NCBI GenBank assembly: GCA_022592445.1
Contig: JABYQR010000118.1
Coordinates: 52,191-116,190 of the forward strand
Direction of reading: 5' to 3'
From: Cytidiella melzeri
Lineage: Eukaryota > Basidiomycota > Agaricomycetes > Polyporales > Irpicaceae
Length of the DNA stretch: 64,000 nucleotides
How positions within the stretch are numbered: the stretch's first letter is position 1; the number at the start of each line of letters is the position of its first letter. Below the pieces are notes generated by a model that ran no database searches, was not told where the DNA came from, and worked only from the letters and a program-made list of their open reading frames with translations. The translations under genes were made by a program, and so were the position numbers. Of the stretch, positions 43,342 through 56,600 are shown piece by piece.

Positions 43342-45609
43342 ATGTCTGAATCTATCCCGATACCTTCCCTGATTCCTCTTCCCGACCAGGCAAAAAACAC
43401 CGCACACGACGACAATAACGAAGATGTCTTTGCGACCTTGTTCTCGCCTGCAACTCCTCGCGCCTCCCCTACCCTTGGCCCTGTGCCCGACAAGCAACCC
43501 AAACCGGTACGGCATACTCGCACTGAAACAGCAGACTCTGAGTTTGGGTCATTTGTCTCTGTGCCATCTGCGGAAGATCCACTACACCAACTAGGACAGG
43601 ACTTTAGTCCTGTTCCATTTACGCCTCTGCAGGATTTTGAGTTCCTTGACAAATATACAGATGCTGCGAAGGTGGCCACGGAGAAGAGCAAAAACAATCT
43701 GCTAGATGAGCTACTCCAGAACGAATTGGATCCCACTTCGTTTCTTCGAGCTGGTGCGTCTTTCTAATCTACCCGTGTTGAGTACCACCTGAAGTCAACA
43801 TGCAGCGCCTCAGGACAAGGAGCTGCAAGATCAATCCCTTCTTGAGTCAGAGCCTGATATGCTAGAGACAATGGCCATCACACCGATGAACTCGCTCTCT
43901 CGCGCAGCTACGCCACTGCAAAGCAAACCGTTCGTGTCTGCACACATCGCGGGTGATCCACGACCTGTGCAGCACATACATCCTCCTTTTGTGACTACGA
44001 GTGCCCCCGTGCCACATACATCAACCACGGTGCCTCAGGATATGCAGGACCAAGATCAAAACCTCCTAGACCTCGATCATGCTTTGTCAGAAACCCTAGA
44101 GGCACATAATAACGCATTGTCAAACCCTCTCCCTCGCACAGTTGCGCTGTCACAAGCCCAACCGCTTGAGCGTTCACACGTTGTGGGTGGCAAGGCAGCT
44201 TCGCAGCAGCATGTACAAAGATCGCAGCCGCCTCTCATGACTCCGAGCACATCTCTTGAGCCTATATTGTCCCCGGAACCGCGGGGCTCCACCAGCAAAC
44301 TGTTGGACGAACTTGTCGAACACGAAGACGATCCGATGTACTTTGTCCAGCAGTCCAGCAATGACTCGTCTCAGGCGGCTGCGCCAAACAACGATACATC
44401 CCTACTTGACCTCGATCCACTGGAAGATGAAAATCTCGAACGCAGGTCACGGCATCCAGCACGAAGGTCTAATTGGACAGAAGCATCCTCTAGTGTCAAA
44501 ATCGACCGCAACCCTGCGCATGCTCGCTCCCCGTCTCTTCCTCCCTCCCCAACGCAACTATCTGCTCCAGAAGTCCAACGGACACAGTCTCAGTCCTACT
44601 TTACTCCCTCCTCCCTCGTCGCATCCTCTTTCCCGTCTCGATGGATGTCATCTCTTCTCTCGCGTCCTGCGCCGCCCAAGGCGCATGAGGACGTATCAGG
44701 TTTACCGAGAGCACACGGACGTGCAGCCACCGTCCCTGGGCCGTCCTCGATCACCCATGGGACGCCTTTTGGCTCACAGCCGTACATCGCGCCGTCCGGT
44801 GCTCCAGGCTTCGCAGGAGATCGGACATGGGACAAGGGCTTCCAGTACCACAAGGATAGCGTTGAGCGGGTGAGTTTGAAGCTGACAGGAAGGAAGGAGG
44901 TTACTGTGGGTGTGTTGACGGTGCCTTTGGCTGACAAGGTATGCGAGCTTTTATTTGTGTAGTGTGTCTACGGCTGAGCTCATTTGTTTGACCGCACAGC
45001 TTCGTCCCAACCTGCCTGCTCTCAAACGTCTCGCCCGTTCGTGGTCACTCTTGTATAGCCTCGATGAGCATGGCATCTCGCTGAACACGCTGTACGCGAG
45101 GTGCGAAGCGCATCTTGGAGGCGCACTTCTCGTTTTGCGTGACTCGAATGACGCGGTGTTTGGGGGTTGGATGGGCGAGGGTATCAGACAGTCGAAAGGA
45201 TCGTATTATGGCAGCGGCGAGTCGTAAGCACATTCATCCCTAGTGCGCTTTCGCCGTCATACTCAATTTCCTGTTTTCGTCGTTAGATTCTTATTTAGAG
45301 TTCTCCCGGATGAGACTCTGCACATATACAAATGGACTGGCAAGAACGACTACGTCGCGTTATGCGAACCGGAATACATATCCTTCGGCGGAGGGTTTGT
45401 CCCATTTTCTGCCAACTCCTACTTTGTGCCCACACTAACGACTCTTCAGTGACGGGCATTACGGACTTTACCTCGACGACACTCTGTCGGATGGCTCTTC
45501 TGCGCGCTGTCCTACCTTCGAGAATCCGCCGCTGTGTTCGCCTGGTCCACGCCAGGGGGAGAACGTCACCTTTGAATGTGTGGGCTTGGAGGTCTGGGGT
45601 GTAGGCTGA
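43342..45609 (+). CDS. OXR1: Oxidation resistance protein, TLDc domain
   Basis: Starts MSESIPIPSLIPLPDQAKNT at ATG 43342. A long Ser/Pro-rich region has two similar NLLDELLQNELDPTSF / KLLDELVEHEDDPMYF motifs (first near residues 115-130). The C-terminal TLDc domain spans exons reading SVERVSLKLTGRKEVTVGVL, LPALKRLARSWSLLYSLDEH, GISLNTLYARCEAHLGGALL, VLRDSNDAVFGGWMGEGIRQ, FLFRVLPDETLHIYKWTGKN, EYISFGGG, DGHYGLYLDDTLSDGSSARC and FECVGLEVWGVG (TGA 45607-45609). OXR1/TLDc proteins protect against oxidative damage and bind the V-ATPase in yeast. The repeated LLDEL box is unusual and may be a short linear motif. Confidence 0.9.
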
Positions 45610-45841
45610 CCTACGTGTGTTGTGTTGTGTACGTATGATTTGTGTGTATAATTGCAATTTGGGTTGTGGTATATCGGAAAACTGGCATCTTGGCCTCGAA
45701 CCGGCTCAAAAGCAAAAAATGCCGTTCGGAAACATTACGCTCATAGTCTGTCTACATCTTGGGTATCTGAGGTTAACCGCCATAACAATAGAAATACATA
45801 CCACAGCCGCTCTGCAGAACTTCCAAGCTAGTGTGTATAAC

Positions 45842-47054
45842 CTACTCTCGTCCGAACATAGGGTTGAACTGATCCTCGGAAAAATCCGTTTCTGGACCGT
45901 CTTTGATGAAAATGTTGTCGCCTTTAATGTTCAGGAACGTGTACTACCGGTACGTTAGCCACGTACTGGTATCGCTAGAAACTTGTCACTGCTTACCTCT
46001 GCCAGCTCAGCACCGCTCGCCCTGTTGTAATTCACATACACCAGGTTTGCCTCCATCATCACTGGCCTCAGCCCCGCTGTCTCCAGCATCTCCCACAGAC
46101 TCAAAAAGTCTGCAAACTTCTTTCCCCACATGTGCAGCTCGACCTGCAGCTGCCCGAACGGCAGCGGCTTGCCCGACTCAATGTACGGCTGCACCATCGA
46201 CCGCAGTGTGTCGAACTCGTAGCCCTCGACGTCTATCTTGACGATGTCCACGTACTCGTGTCCATTCGCATTCATAAGGTGTGCGAGCGTGTATAGCTTG
46301 GGGTCATCCCCCCGCGCGTGCTTGTCTTCTGGCCCGAGCTGCACGCCAGAGGCAAAGTGGGTGCGCTGCTGGCTGTTGAAGAGTGCGTGAGAGACTTGGC
46401 GGCCGAAAGACCGTGTGGAGTGGTCGTAGCCCCAGACCTGGCAGTGTTTGGTGCTCTCAAGCACCGCTGCCTCCCACGAGGACTCCCAATCCATCCCTGC
46501 ATAACAATGTCAGATAGAGGCGTAAGGGAGATTACATGGGGTACGCACCAAACGAGTATATGATGCATTCTTGCTTCTGAGCGACGCGTGAGAGGCCACA
46601 CGTCCACTTCCCCCCGTCTCCCAAGTTGCCTATCCGCTCAAGCTCATGGGGACAGTTGAACGCGGGCGGAAAGTAGTCCCCTTAGCAGGTCGGTAAGTAG
46701 GTAGGATATAAAAGCAATATAGAACATACTTACAAACTGTGTAGGCAGGCCATGGATCCTGGTCTGGCGGGAACCTGTACACGGCGTTAAACTGGCGTGT
46801 AAGCTCTCAGAACATGAAAGACATTACATTACTATTTGCGAAGGAGATGGACCATGTTTTTTGATAAGATCATGTCTCTTCTGTAGGACCGTACGGTATG
46901 TTCTCTCGGCGCGTTCTATGCGCGAAGGAAGGGTTGGGTCGCTGGGGATGGTGTTGGCCTTGTAGGTGTGTCCCGTCCTGGTGGACAGGTACAGAAACGT
47001 CACAATGACCACGATGGCGACCGCTGCGATATAACGAGAGGGTCTCTGTAGCAT
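45842..47054 (-). CDS. Membrane-anchored Methyltransf_22/FkbM-like protein
   Basis: Starts MLQRPSRYIAAVAIVVIVTF at ATG 47054; this is an N-terminal signal anchor. Next exons give LERIGNLGDGGKWTCGLSRV, then IIYSFG joined to MDWESSWEAAVLESTKHCQV, and the core EYVDIVKIDVEGYEFDTLRS with the acidic ligand of a SAM fold, plus FGQLQVELHMWGKKFADFLS. The frame seems to stop at 45955, but a donor after AELAE (gtaagc) and acceptor (gtag) add YTFLNIKGDNIFIKDGPETD and FSEDQFNPMFGRE, ending at 45842. The GDGGKW-C motif and anchor resemble METTL24/Methyltransf_22-type proteins of the secretory pathway. Substrate unknown. Confidence 0.75.
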
Positions 47055-47326
47055 GTTTGTGGCCTGTGTTGCCCGTTGTGTTTAACGAGAGAAGTTGGTA
47101 CTTGACATGAATTTTGACAGAGATTCGAGGCCTAGGTGGCAAAACATGAAGATACATAAACCACAGTAAGGAATGACTTATGTAATGGGTTTGTTACCAT
47201 CTTAGCGCGTTGTAACATTGTGTATTGATGATCATTAGAAGCGTGGTAACATTAGTAACGAAGCGCTTGTTATAGTACTTGTGTCGTGCGTCCTCGTCTC
47301 CCTGAGGAGTTCAAGTGCACTATACC
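47055..47326. promoter_or_regulatory. Divergent promoter, methyltransferase and AMS1
   Basis: A 272-bp gap between divergent start codons, so the two genes probably share a bidirectional promoter. No specific factor sites are claimed. Confidence 0.4.
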
Positions 47327-50300
47327 ATGACCTCCTCGACAGAATACCCTACTCTGAACTATGGTCCTGGTGCCAAATGGATCAAGCACCTTACTCAGAA
47401 CCGTCTGGGAACCTTCACTGGCGGGCACTTCGCTGATGTGAACCTCTCTTCTATACTCTTCGTGCATCGACTGGACGGTGAGCCTTATGTCAAGATGCAA
47501 GTGTGGAGTGCACCGGGGCTTTCAAAGCCTTCCTTCAAGGAGGCCATGAAGCAGAAATTTAGGCCTGCAAAGAAGATGGAGTCGTTTGGGCCTTCTTGTG
47601 AGCGGAATCCTTCTCACGAGGCTGCGCTTTGAGATGCTAACTTGAACGTAGGGGTATGCGACCTCAATTGTGCAGGTCAGGCGCGTAATTTGACATTCAG
47701 TTCAGACAAACCACTGGTGGAAGATCTCCATCTCTATACCCGCATATTTTCAGCAATACGAACGCGTTCAATGTACGTACAACATACGAACAAATGGTTC
47801 TGCTACACCGCTGGATAATGTGTATCACTAATTGAGTGCGTTACAGTTGAATTCGATCCTGGGTGCGAAGCCATGGTGTTCACGCCGGACGGGACACCTC
47901 TGCAAGGTATCACAGGAGGGGGCGGCGGGGACCGACGAGTAGACCATATCATACCCCGTGAATATGTCAAGAAAGGCGCTTATGAACTGGTTATTGAATC
48001 GAGCTGTAATGGGATGTTTGGTGTCCCATGGAACGGCGACACTATTGCGCCTCCCGACGTAAGTAACAGCCTTTAATACACAGCATAAAACCTCAAGCCT
48101 GATGGTCGTGGACTTTGTGTGACAGATGAACAGATACTTTGGACTAGCCTCCGCAGATCTGGTTGTACCGAACCAGGAGGCGTGGAGATTGTTATGGGAC
48201 TTCCAGACTCTCAAGGAGATCACAGAGACACTGCCAGGACATACTGGACTGCAAAACAAGGCGTTGACCGTAGCCAATGAGATCATGAATGTGTTTAATA
48301 ACCGTGACCTTGCGAGCGTAGGCAAAGCAAGGAAGCTTGCGGAAGAGGTGCTCGGAGAAGGCTGGGATAGTAAGGGTGCCAAGATCTACGACGAAGGTCC
48401 TCAACGTACCCAGGTGTGGGGGATTGGATACTGCCATATCGACACCGCTTGGTACGGACGTCGCCTATTCTGTACATCCAATGGTTGATTTACATAACTA
48501 TACTAGGTTATGGCCGTACAGTGTTACCCAGCAGAAAGTCGCTCGATCGTGGTCGACTCAAGTTGATCTCATGGAGCGTTACCCTGAGCATCGCTTCACT
48601 TGCAGTCAGGCGCAGCAGTTCAAGTGGCTAGAAGAGGTACATCGCTGAGACATTCACCGTCAGCTATGTGACTGCTAACGCAAGGCATAGCTGTACCCCC
48701 CACTCTTCGAACGAGTAAAGGAGAAGGTATTGGAAGGGAAATTTCATCTAGTGGGGGGAGCCTGGGTAGAAAACGACGCAAATATGCCATCTGGAGAGGC
48801 CTTAGTCAGGCAATTCTTGTATGGCCAGCGATACTTCGAGACCCGCTTTGGCAAGCGGTGCGATACCGCGTGGCTCCCGGACTCATTCGGTCTCACTGGC
48901 TCTCTGCCACAGCTCATTCGCTTGGCTGGGATGAAGTATTTCTTCACTCAAAAACTATCCTGGTATGTGGCCTCAGTTTTATCATCCTATTTCACCACTA
49001 ACTCGGCCGCTGTGAAGGAATAATATGTATGTAATTGGACATGATCCCTTGTCGGCGCACTCATTGTTTCCGCAGCAACGTATTCCCTCATTCTACGTTC
49101 AACTGGGTTGGCATTGATGGAAGTCAAGTTCTGTGCCACATGACGCCAGTTGGTATGTGGTTACATGCCCGTCACGCGCTGCTGGTGACTCACAGCGAGA
49201 CTTTCTAGATACGTATACCGCACAGGCTACCGTCGGTGACGTCAACAAGGGCGTAACTAATCATAAAGTACGCTGCTTCAACGGAATACTGAGCAAGGTC
49301 TGATTCTCTTCGCGTAGAACCTCGAATCCTCGGATACGGCTCTTCTTGTGTTCGGCAATGGCGATGGTGGGGGAGGCCCCTTGAACAAAATGTTGGAGAA
49401 TGTAAGTGTTTTCGCATAGAGAGTGGCGCTTCTCTTTCAACTCCTCGCAGCTTCGCAGGATCCGTGCTATTGGCAACAACAATCGAGAGATTCCTCCTGT
49501 CAGTATGGGACATTCCGTAGAGGATTTCTTTGATTCCTTGTTAGAGGACACCAAAGCGGGCACAAAGCTTCCAAATTGGTAGGTATGGTGCTATCGGAAC
49601 CTTCTACCAGACTCAATATCAACCCAGGAACGGAGAGCTGTATCTTGAGTTCCATCGTGGTACTTACACGTCTCATGGTAGGCTCATTCCGAGTGGCATG
49701 TTGTTCTGGGATTCACATCATCTATCTAGGTTCGATCAAGAAAGGCAACCGCAAATCCGAGATTCTTCTGAGAGACATCGAGGTATCTACCATGCTTTCT
49801 TACCATATGCTTCATCATATCTCACTTTCTATAGCACCTCGCTACATTTGCCTCGATGTACAGAACGAACGATAGCAAGTATCGCTATCCAAAGTCCACG
49901 ATCGATATTTGCTGGGAGAAGGTACTGTTAAACCAATGTGAGTGTTTGTCCTTCTAGTAACGTGGTAAAACCCAATGAATGACGCCTATCACAGTCCATG
50001 ATGGTGAGTTTCCCAGGTTATGCGCTTTCGCAGGTGATAAACTAAACGGCTATTTGCCACCCAGTTCTTCCTGGTTCAGCCATGTAAGTCGTGTATGAAG
50101 TCTATTGCTGTGCTTTCACACAAATTTTGGCAGAGGTATGGTGTATGATGACGCTGAGAAGCTCTATGCCGAAGTGCGGAAAGATTGTGAAGATGCTTTA
50201 GAGAAAGCTTTCGAGGCCCTCTTCCCTGAGTCTTCTCCACTGACTAGCGCAGCAAACACTCGCACACCAGGAACCATCATGGCTTACAATACGACTTTCT

Positions 50301-52166
50301 TCCCCCGTCGCGATGTCATCCAGGTACCACTGAAGGGCTATGCATCTAGCCTGAAGTCTCAAGTCGTCCAAGCATCCGAAGATGGCTCTATTGGCTATGC
50401 TCTTCTCGACTGTATTGAGGGTAGCCATGTCGCTCGTGCATCTGGATTGTTCGCGGATTGCATGCCTGCGTCTGGTGAGTGCTCAGCTTCCGCAATTGAG
50501 GTGCTCGCTAATGACATTGGCATCAGCTTTCACGAACGGAGCCGACCACTTCGTGCTTAGGAACTCTAGCGTCCAAATGACTATCTCTGGTGGACGTATC
50601 ACCAGTATCCTCGACGTTCAGCTCGGGTATGTCATTTGTTAAACGATACGATGATAACTGCTAATCCTTTCCCACAATTAGCCGAGAGTTGTTGGAGACG
50701 GGCAAGACTGGTGGATTGGTCATCTTCGAGGATCGGCCTAACTATTGGGATGCCTGGGGTACGGCTATATTTATCTCTCCGGTATTTTCTCACTGACTCT
50801 TGAACCAGATGTGGAGGTGCACCATCTCGAGAAGATGACACCCTTGGAGTTCTCAAACATCTCTGTCGTTGCCGGCGGGCCCCTTCGCGCATCGCTCAGG
50901 GCTGTTGTCAAGTACGGAAAGAGTACTATAACTACCACCGTCAGTGTTTTCCTCGCGTCAACGCGCTTTTGCTAACACTCCAGCCATAGATATCTCTGGA
51001 TGCCATTCCTGGTGGGCACTTTCGATGATACTCGTCAATGAAGAGAACTAACCGAGAAAGCCACCCTAGCAACTGTCAAGCACGAATCTCGCTCGCTCTT
51101 CCATTTCGATGCGTTGGTTGACTGGCACGAACGCCACGAGTTCCTGAAATGTAAGCTTTGCCATTGCCTCTAGCGCTCAGTCTGATTGTGCTTTGCTTCA
51201 GTTGAACTCCCCCTCGATATCCATAACGACAATGCGACTTACGAGACGCAATTCGGCCACTGTCAGCGCCCCACCCACAAGAACACTACCTTGGATATTG
51301 CCAAGTTCGAGGTTTGTGGCCACAAGGTGAATTTGCAATCTTTGAGTGTTTGGACAAGCGCCTGACCTTCCTTTAGTTCGCCGATCTCAGTGAATATGGG
51401 TATGGCGTAGCCATCCTTTCCGAGAGCAAGTACGGGTTCTCGTGCCGCGGAAACGTTTTACGTATCTCACTGCTGCGTGCGGCTACCGCTCCGGATGCTG
51501 AGCAAGACCAAGGTACAGTGACTACTGATCACTGTATAGCGTTAAATTTACCTTGCATTCAGGATCACATGCCTTCTCCTGGGCGGTCATGCCTCACAAA
51601 GGCTCTTTCTTGGAGTCCGATGTTCCTGTTGCAGCTTACCTTTACAACTCTCCTCTGCATGGTACCGTCTTTGCATCTTCTGACTGCGTTGTACAGTGGC
51701 GCTGAATGGCTTTTTGTCAGCTCGATATGTTCCGGACAAGGCCTCCGCTGCCCTCAGACCCCGCAGTCCGTTCACATTGCGTGGAGCCCCGAACGTATTC
51801 CTGGAAACCATCAAGCGCGGCGAACTTGACCACTTTGACGACCTTTCAGCTGCGCACACTACCTCTATTGTGCTTAGGTTATACGAAGCTTACGGTGGAC
51901 ATGCGCAAGCGAAGTTGCACATTGCTGATCATGTAGCGCTAGCCAAGGCTTCAATCACGAACCTGCTGGAGGATGAAACTGAAGAGCTGCGCATCTTGAG
52001 TAACGACGACAATACGAGCGAGTCCCATGTCATCCATCTCGATTTCCACGCTTTCGAAGTCAAGACGGTGAAGCTTGACATTCGCTCTGTGCACCATATC
52101 GTCGAGCAAGCAGGGTGCGTCATACATTTACGTTGTGATTGGGGCGAGTATGTACTGAGATATTGA
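47327..52166 (+). CDS. AMS1: Vacuolar alpha-mannosidase, GH38
   Basis: Starts [20 protein letters not shown] at ATG 47327 and runs through many exons for more than 1,000 residues. Typical pieces are [60 protein letters not shown] (GH38 start with the zinc-binding H-x-D), [40 protein letters not shown] and [20 protein letters not shown], where the Asp of LPDSFG is the expected nucleophile. [15 protein letters not shown] and the C-terminal beta domains follow. It trims mannose from free N-glycans and in yeast reaches the vacuole by the Cvt pathway. The 3' end (52092-52166) could instead involve another splice. Confidence 0.9.
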
Positions 52167-52485
52167 TTAGTAGCCCGGTCGAGAAGCGGGACAGCTGGCT
52201 GGTTGTCTGATTGCGACGATGATGTTGTTGGATTATCTCATGTACTTGTAAGAACTCACGGCTGTATAGCAGAATCATTGCCTTATCGAAATGCAATGCT
52301 CGGGTGAGTCGGCGGGTCATTATGCAGGAGCACAGGCAACTGCGACGCACGAGTGATTTGGAGGGCCAAAACAACTACCGTTGTAAGATTCCTCGCTTAA
52401 CTAGAGAACGTGCGTCTGACAACACATGACAGGATGTGTGGACAGCTTTGATAACTACTGACACAAAGCAAGCACTGACAAGTGT
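52167..52485. other. Convergent 3' flanks
   Basis: Separates AMS1 from the convergent ICMT-like gene. No gene seen. Confidence 0.45.
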
Positions 52486-53314
52486 CTAGTAGATGAAAGG
52501 TATCAGCCGGTATGGCGTTTTCTTTGCATATCTCTCCCATTCCAGAGGGAAGTGTCTCCTCAGCACTTCGTCCTCTTGTCCCACTCGCATCATCATCATC
52601 GCAGGGACACTAAGCACATTCAAAATCCACAGTGCTGCCACCACTTTACCTCCTGTTGTGTCCAACCAACCGCTCTCTCTATACCAGCTGCCTTTGCCGA
52701 AATGGCACATCAACGTTCCCGCCGCCATGAACAAATTTCCTGTATACGCGGGATGTCGAACTATCGAGTAGGGACCCGTTGTGACGATATGCTGGTCATC
52801 TTGGATGGCCAATTCCCAGGTAAAGAATCGACCCAACTCGCGGTAGCAAGCCTTGCGGATGAGAGGGCCAATGCAAAGAAATGTCCATCCTATGATGGTG
52901 ACTGGTGTCGCACGGATTGTCGAGGCCGTATAGCCTTCTCGCACGAGATATGCGACGATCGAGTGCAACGACGTCGAAGACGGGAGAGCATTTGCCAAGA
53001 TGAGTGCAGATTCGCCAAGTGCGTAGGCCCAATACAGACACTGTTCCGAGTGTATTTGTCAACACCTATACCTTGGCAGACAGCTATTAGCCCGTTCTTA
53101 CCTTTGTTGCCTGGACCAGTGTCAACCTCTGCCCGATAGTCTGCATGAGAGTGTCTGAATTTCCGAATTTCGCGATATCGTCAGCTTTTGGCGGAGGATT
53201 TGGCCTGTTGTAGGCATTGTGTACGTATGCTGCACCAGCGCACATGAGCGGAATCTTCAGTAGGCTAGTGACCGGCTGCCATGATGAGTACGGCGGAGGC
53301 CATGTCCAACTCAT
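52486..53314 (-). CDS. ICMT-like membrane methyltransferase
   Basis: Starts MSWTWPPPYSSWQPVTSLLK at ATG 53314. Exons give PLMCAGAAYVHNAYNRPNPP, QRLTLVQATK, YWAYALGESALILANALPSS and then the conserved C-terminal region: ITIIGWTFLCIGPLIRKACY-like helix, RELGRFFTWELAIQDDQHIV, TTGPYSIVRHPAYTGNLFMA, and the final EDEVLRRHFPLEWERYAKKT. GPY-x-x-V-R-H-P-x-Y-x-G is the SAM-binding signature of isoprenylcysteine carboxyl methyltransferases and relatives. About 230 residues with several helices. It may be a lineage-specific paralogue acting on a small molecule, since it neighbours the NRPS-like enzyme; it is separate by 318 bp and on the same strand. Confidence 0.82.
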
Positions 53315-53632
53315 CTTGTTGCAGGGTGAGGCGCGGAGGAGTACGAGGGTGCACCCACGTTCCATATATATTCTCTCTGTAGATCAGCCGTTTACTGACA
53401 TGCTGACGTCTAGGTAGGGCACACTGTGAGAGATTTCTTAAGCATCACAATAGTCTCGTACCCAGGCTCATGCTCACATGCGAACTAGGTTTCCATGGTC
53501 TATGCAGATAACGGTTCATTCATTTGCATAATAACATCGCGACATTCTTTGCTGTAAAGCTCCGTGATGTCGCCAGACAGTCTTATCTTGTTCCATACAA
53601 TACAGCGAACAAAGACCCACCGTCACTAGGCC
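53315..53632. other. Intergenic with a solo family terminus
   Basis: Contains TAGTCTCGTACCCAG at 53451-53465, identical to the first 15 bases of El2's left end, and GACGTCTAGGTAG at 53405-53417. No complete element can be drawn. No coding sequence. Confidence 0.5.
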
Positions 53633-56600
53633 TCACTCATGACTCATTCTCGCCGGCAGAAACCTAGTCCTCTCCCAATACCCAAGCCACCGCAGCATGT
53701 CGTCCGGACCCAAGGACTTCAACTTCTCTGTACTCAAGCTCTCCTTCGCAGCCACAGTGACACTCTTCGTGACATCCAGCTGAGGAAGGGCCATTGCTTC
53801 AACGAATGGCCTGTGCTCCTGCAACGCAGCTTCGATGGCGTCGTTGCAGGTGCTGTAGAACGAGAGAAGTTTCACGGCAGGGTTCTCATCGAGTACCGGG
53901 TGCTCGTCTTCTGTAGTCGCCGCAGCTGCATTCGGCGAGTTCGACGTGTCGAGTTTCTCTTCTCGAACGTAGAATTGTGCACTCTCTGCGAGCTTTGAAA
54001 ACCACGTACTGAATGACACGGGTTGGAGATTGTATCTCTTAGCGACGGGCTCAAACAGGGTCTTCCAGGACACAGGACGAGGGTGGGCGAGATGTATCGG
54101 TGAAAGATGCGTGGGGGCGTTGCGTGCCTCAAGAACCGCGTCGGCTAGAAAATTGACACCTAACCAAGAAACAGTCTGCAACGCAGGTGAGCTTTCTTGT
54201 TAAGATGATGGTATGTGCTCAAAGAGAGGATCACGTACTTCAGAGAGCATTGGAATGCACCCTAGATGAATGCTTGACTTGATCATTGACGGCATCCACT
54301 CTTGTGCGTTCCAAGCTCCATTCTCGCTTCCCGCTATCTGTCCCACGCGGAGAGTGATGGAGGGGAGAGGTGTTTTGCGAGAGGCAATTTCGAGCAGTTG
54401 TTCCGAGATCCATTTTGACTCGCTGTATCCGGTCCCTACCGCGACGTCAGCGCCGACGAACTGTTCTAGGATGGGTGTCGAATGATCGAGATCTAGTTCA
54501 GGAAAAGAACATCGAGTCAACAACTAAGATATATTGTTTGAACAAGAAGAGTATACGTACGACGTAAAATACCCTCGGAGCTTATGAAGATTATACGCGG
54601 AGGTGTGCCGTGCGGAGATGACAAGGCGAGATCTACGAGGTTCCGCAAGCCTTGGATGCTTGGCTCAAAGAAGCTGAGGTTGACGTTGAAATTGACTGGC
54701 CAAGCTGAGTTTACATAGTAGGTGAATACGTATCCACAATATATTTTCGAACTTGCATTCTTACCATTGTGAATGATGTGTGTCACTGAATCTCGAATCT
54801 GACGAAGATGCTTGTGAGCGGTGTGAACATGATTAGACCGAGCGACGTTCCTGTACTTGCCTCGGCATATAGCTCTTGTGACAGCCCAAGCCTTGACTGG
54901 CTAAGATCTGCTTCAACCAATACAATCTTCGACAAATCCAAGATCGTGTCCGCCGCATAACCCCTGTCAACGAGTACTTCTCTCTGCCTCTCCCGTAGTG
55001 GATATCTGCCTTTCCGATTGATGGCATATACCTTCTTCACTTCAGGCATGCTAGCCAGGTGCGCCAACAAGGCGGATCCCAGTCCACCGGTAGTACCTGT
55101 AACGACAATCGTATCCCCCACCGAGAACTGATCACGTCCGCTCTGGGGTTGGTGCACCGGGAAGTCACCGCTGTGTTTGTCCAGCATGTCTTTCATCGTC
55201 TGGATAGCTGCTGAGATATTCCTGTCGCCTGTCTGATCGCGATTGGCCACTGTGGTGCATATGTATTCGGCAAGCCCGGATACTGTGGGATTGTCGTATA
55301 CGAAGTTAATTGGGATTTTTCTCGTTTCGACGCCAAAGGTGTGGCGTAGAGCGTGTAAGAGGGAGTTGCGTATCCACGTCGCTTGCAAGCTACGAATAAA
55401 CCAGGATGAGCGTTCAGGTGCATAGAGGTACCAGCATTCGGAGCTAACGAACCTGTCGCAACTATGCTGAAAGATATCTTGTGAATCGCTGACCGGTCGG
55501 CTAAGGACTTTGTTGACGACAGTGCGTACAAATTCTGTAGTCCCTGCAGAATCCCACAGCTGCGGACTAGGAATATCTGCTTGCGTAGATTCCTCGACCG
55601 CAGCGTATAGAGCATCTATCTCGGGTGCGTATTCATCCAAAACGGCGTAACGACGCGGGGTTCCCTTCGCCGTGAAAGTGAAAGGCTTGTTGGGAGATGA
55701 CACGAGGATCATCTGAAATGCGGTTTACAAGTTAGCTTGCAGGTCATGCACAAGCATAGTAAAGAACTCTCACTTCTTTGAACAGCCGAGAGTGTTGGGG
55801 TGCGTAACGATTCATCTTATCAACGGTAGGCCTACGACCGAAATCAACTACATGACGTCCCACAACAGCAATATGCTTACCAGATCTTGTTTCGAAATGC
55901 GACCAGCTTGTCTGTGTCAGCAGGGTCAAAGATACGTTCAGGAGTAGGTAGAACAATCACGCCGACGTTGAACCGTCCGCGTCCAAACATGACCACATGA
56001 GCAATGTGAGGATCTTCCTTTAAAATCGCCTCTGAATAGTCGCAAAATCATCAGCGTGGTGACAGCCTTCGCCGCAAGCATCCTACCCAGTGGTCCCGGA
56101 TTTGTCTGAGCAAATAGATGAATACGAGAACATGATAATATAGTTGACCACGAGCATACACACTTTTTCACCGATGCTGTGCATGATTTGATCGTCTGCT
56201 CTTCCATAAATCTTCCACAGCTCAGGATTGGAAGGGTGACGGATAAACAAGTCGTTCGTGTCGAAGCCGCCAACTCCATCCACCATGCAATTGATGACGA
56301 CTGGAGCAGACAACTCTCCTGCCTATGAAAGTTTGAATCAGCGATTGTTCGTATACAAATCGCGCGGAGCATGTTCGGTTACCAAGAGTATAAGCTTGAA
56401 ATTTCCAGTACCGTTCTCGTCGGGTACCCAGTGGACCCTCACAGGCTTTGCAAATGAAAAGTATTCCCAGTCTTTCAAGCTGCTTTCTGCAACAAAAATA
56501 CAGCTTCTCGTCTGTCATCTGCTAATCATACACTTACTTGGTAGTATCGTGTTCATTATACCGTATTCGGTACTGAATGCATTTATCAGGGCCATTATGC

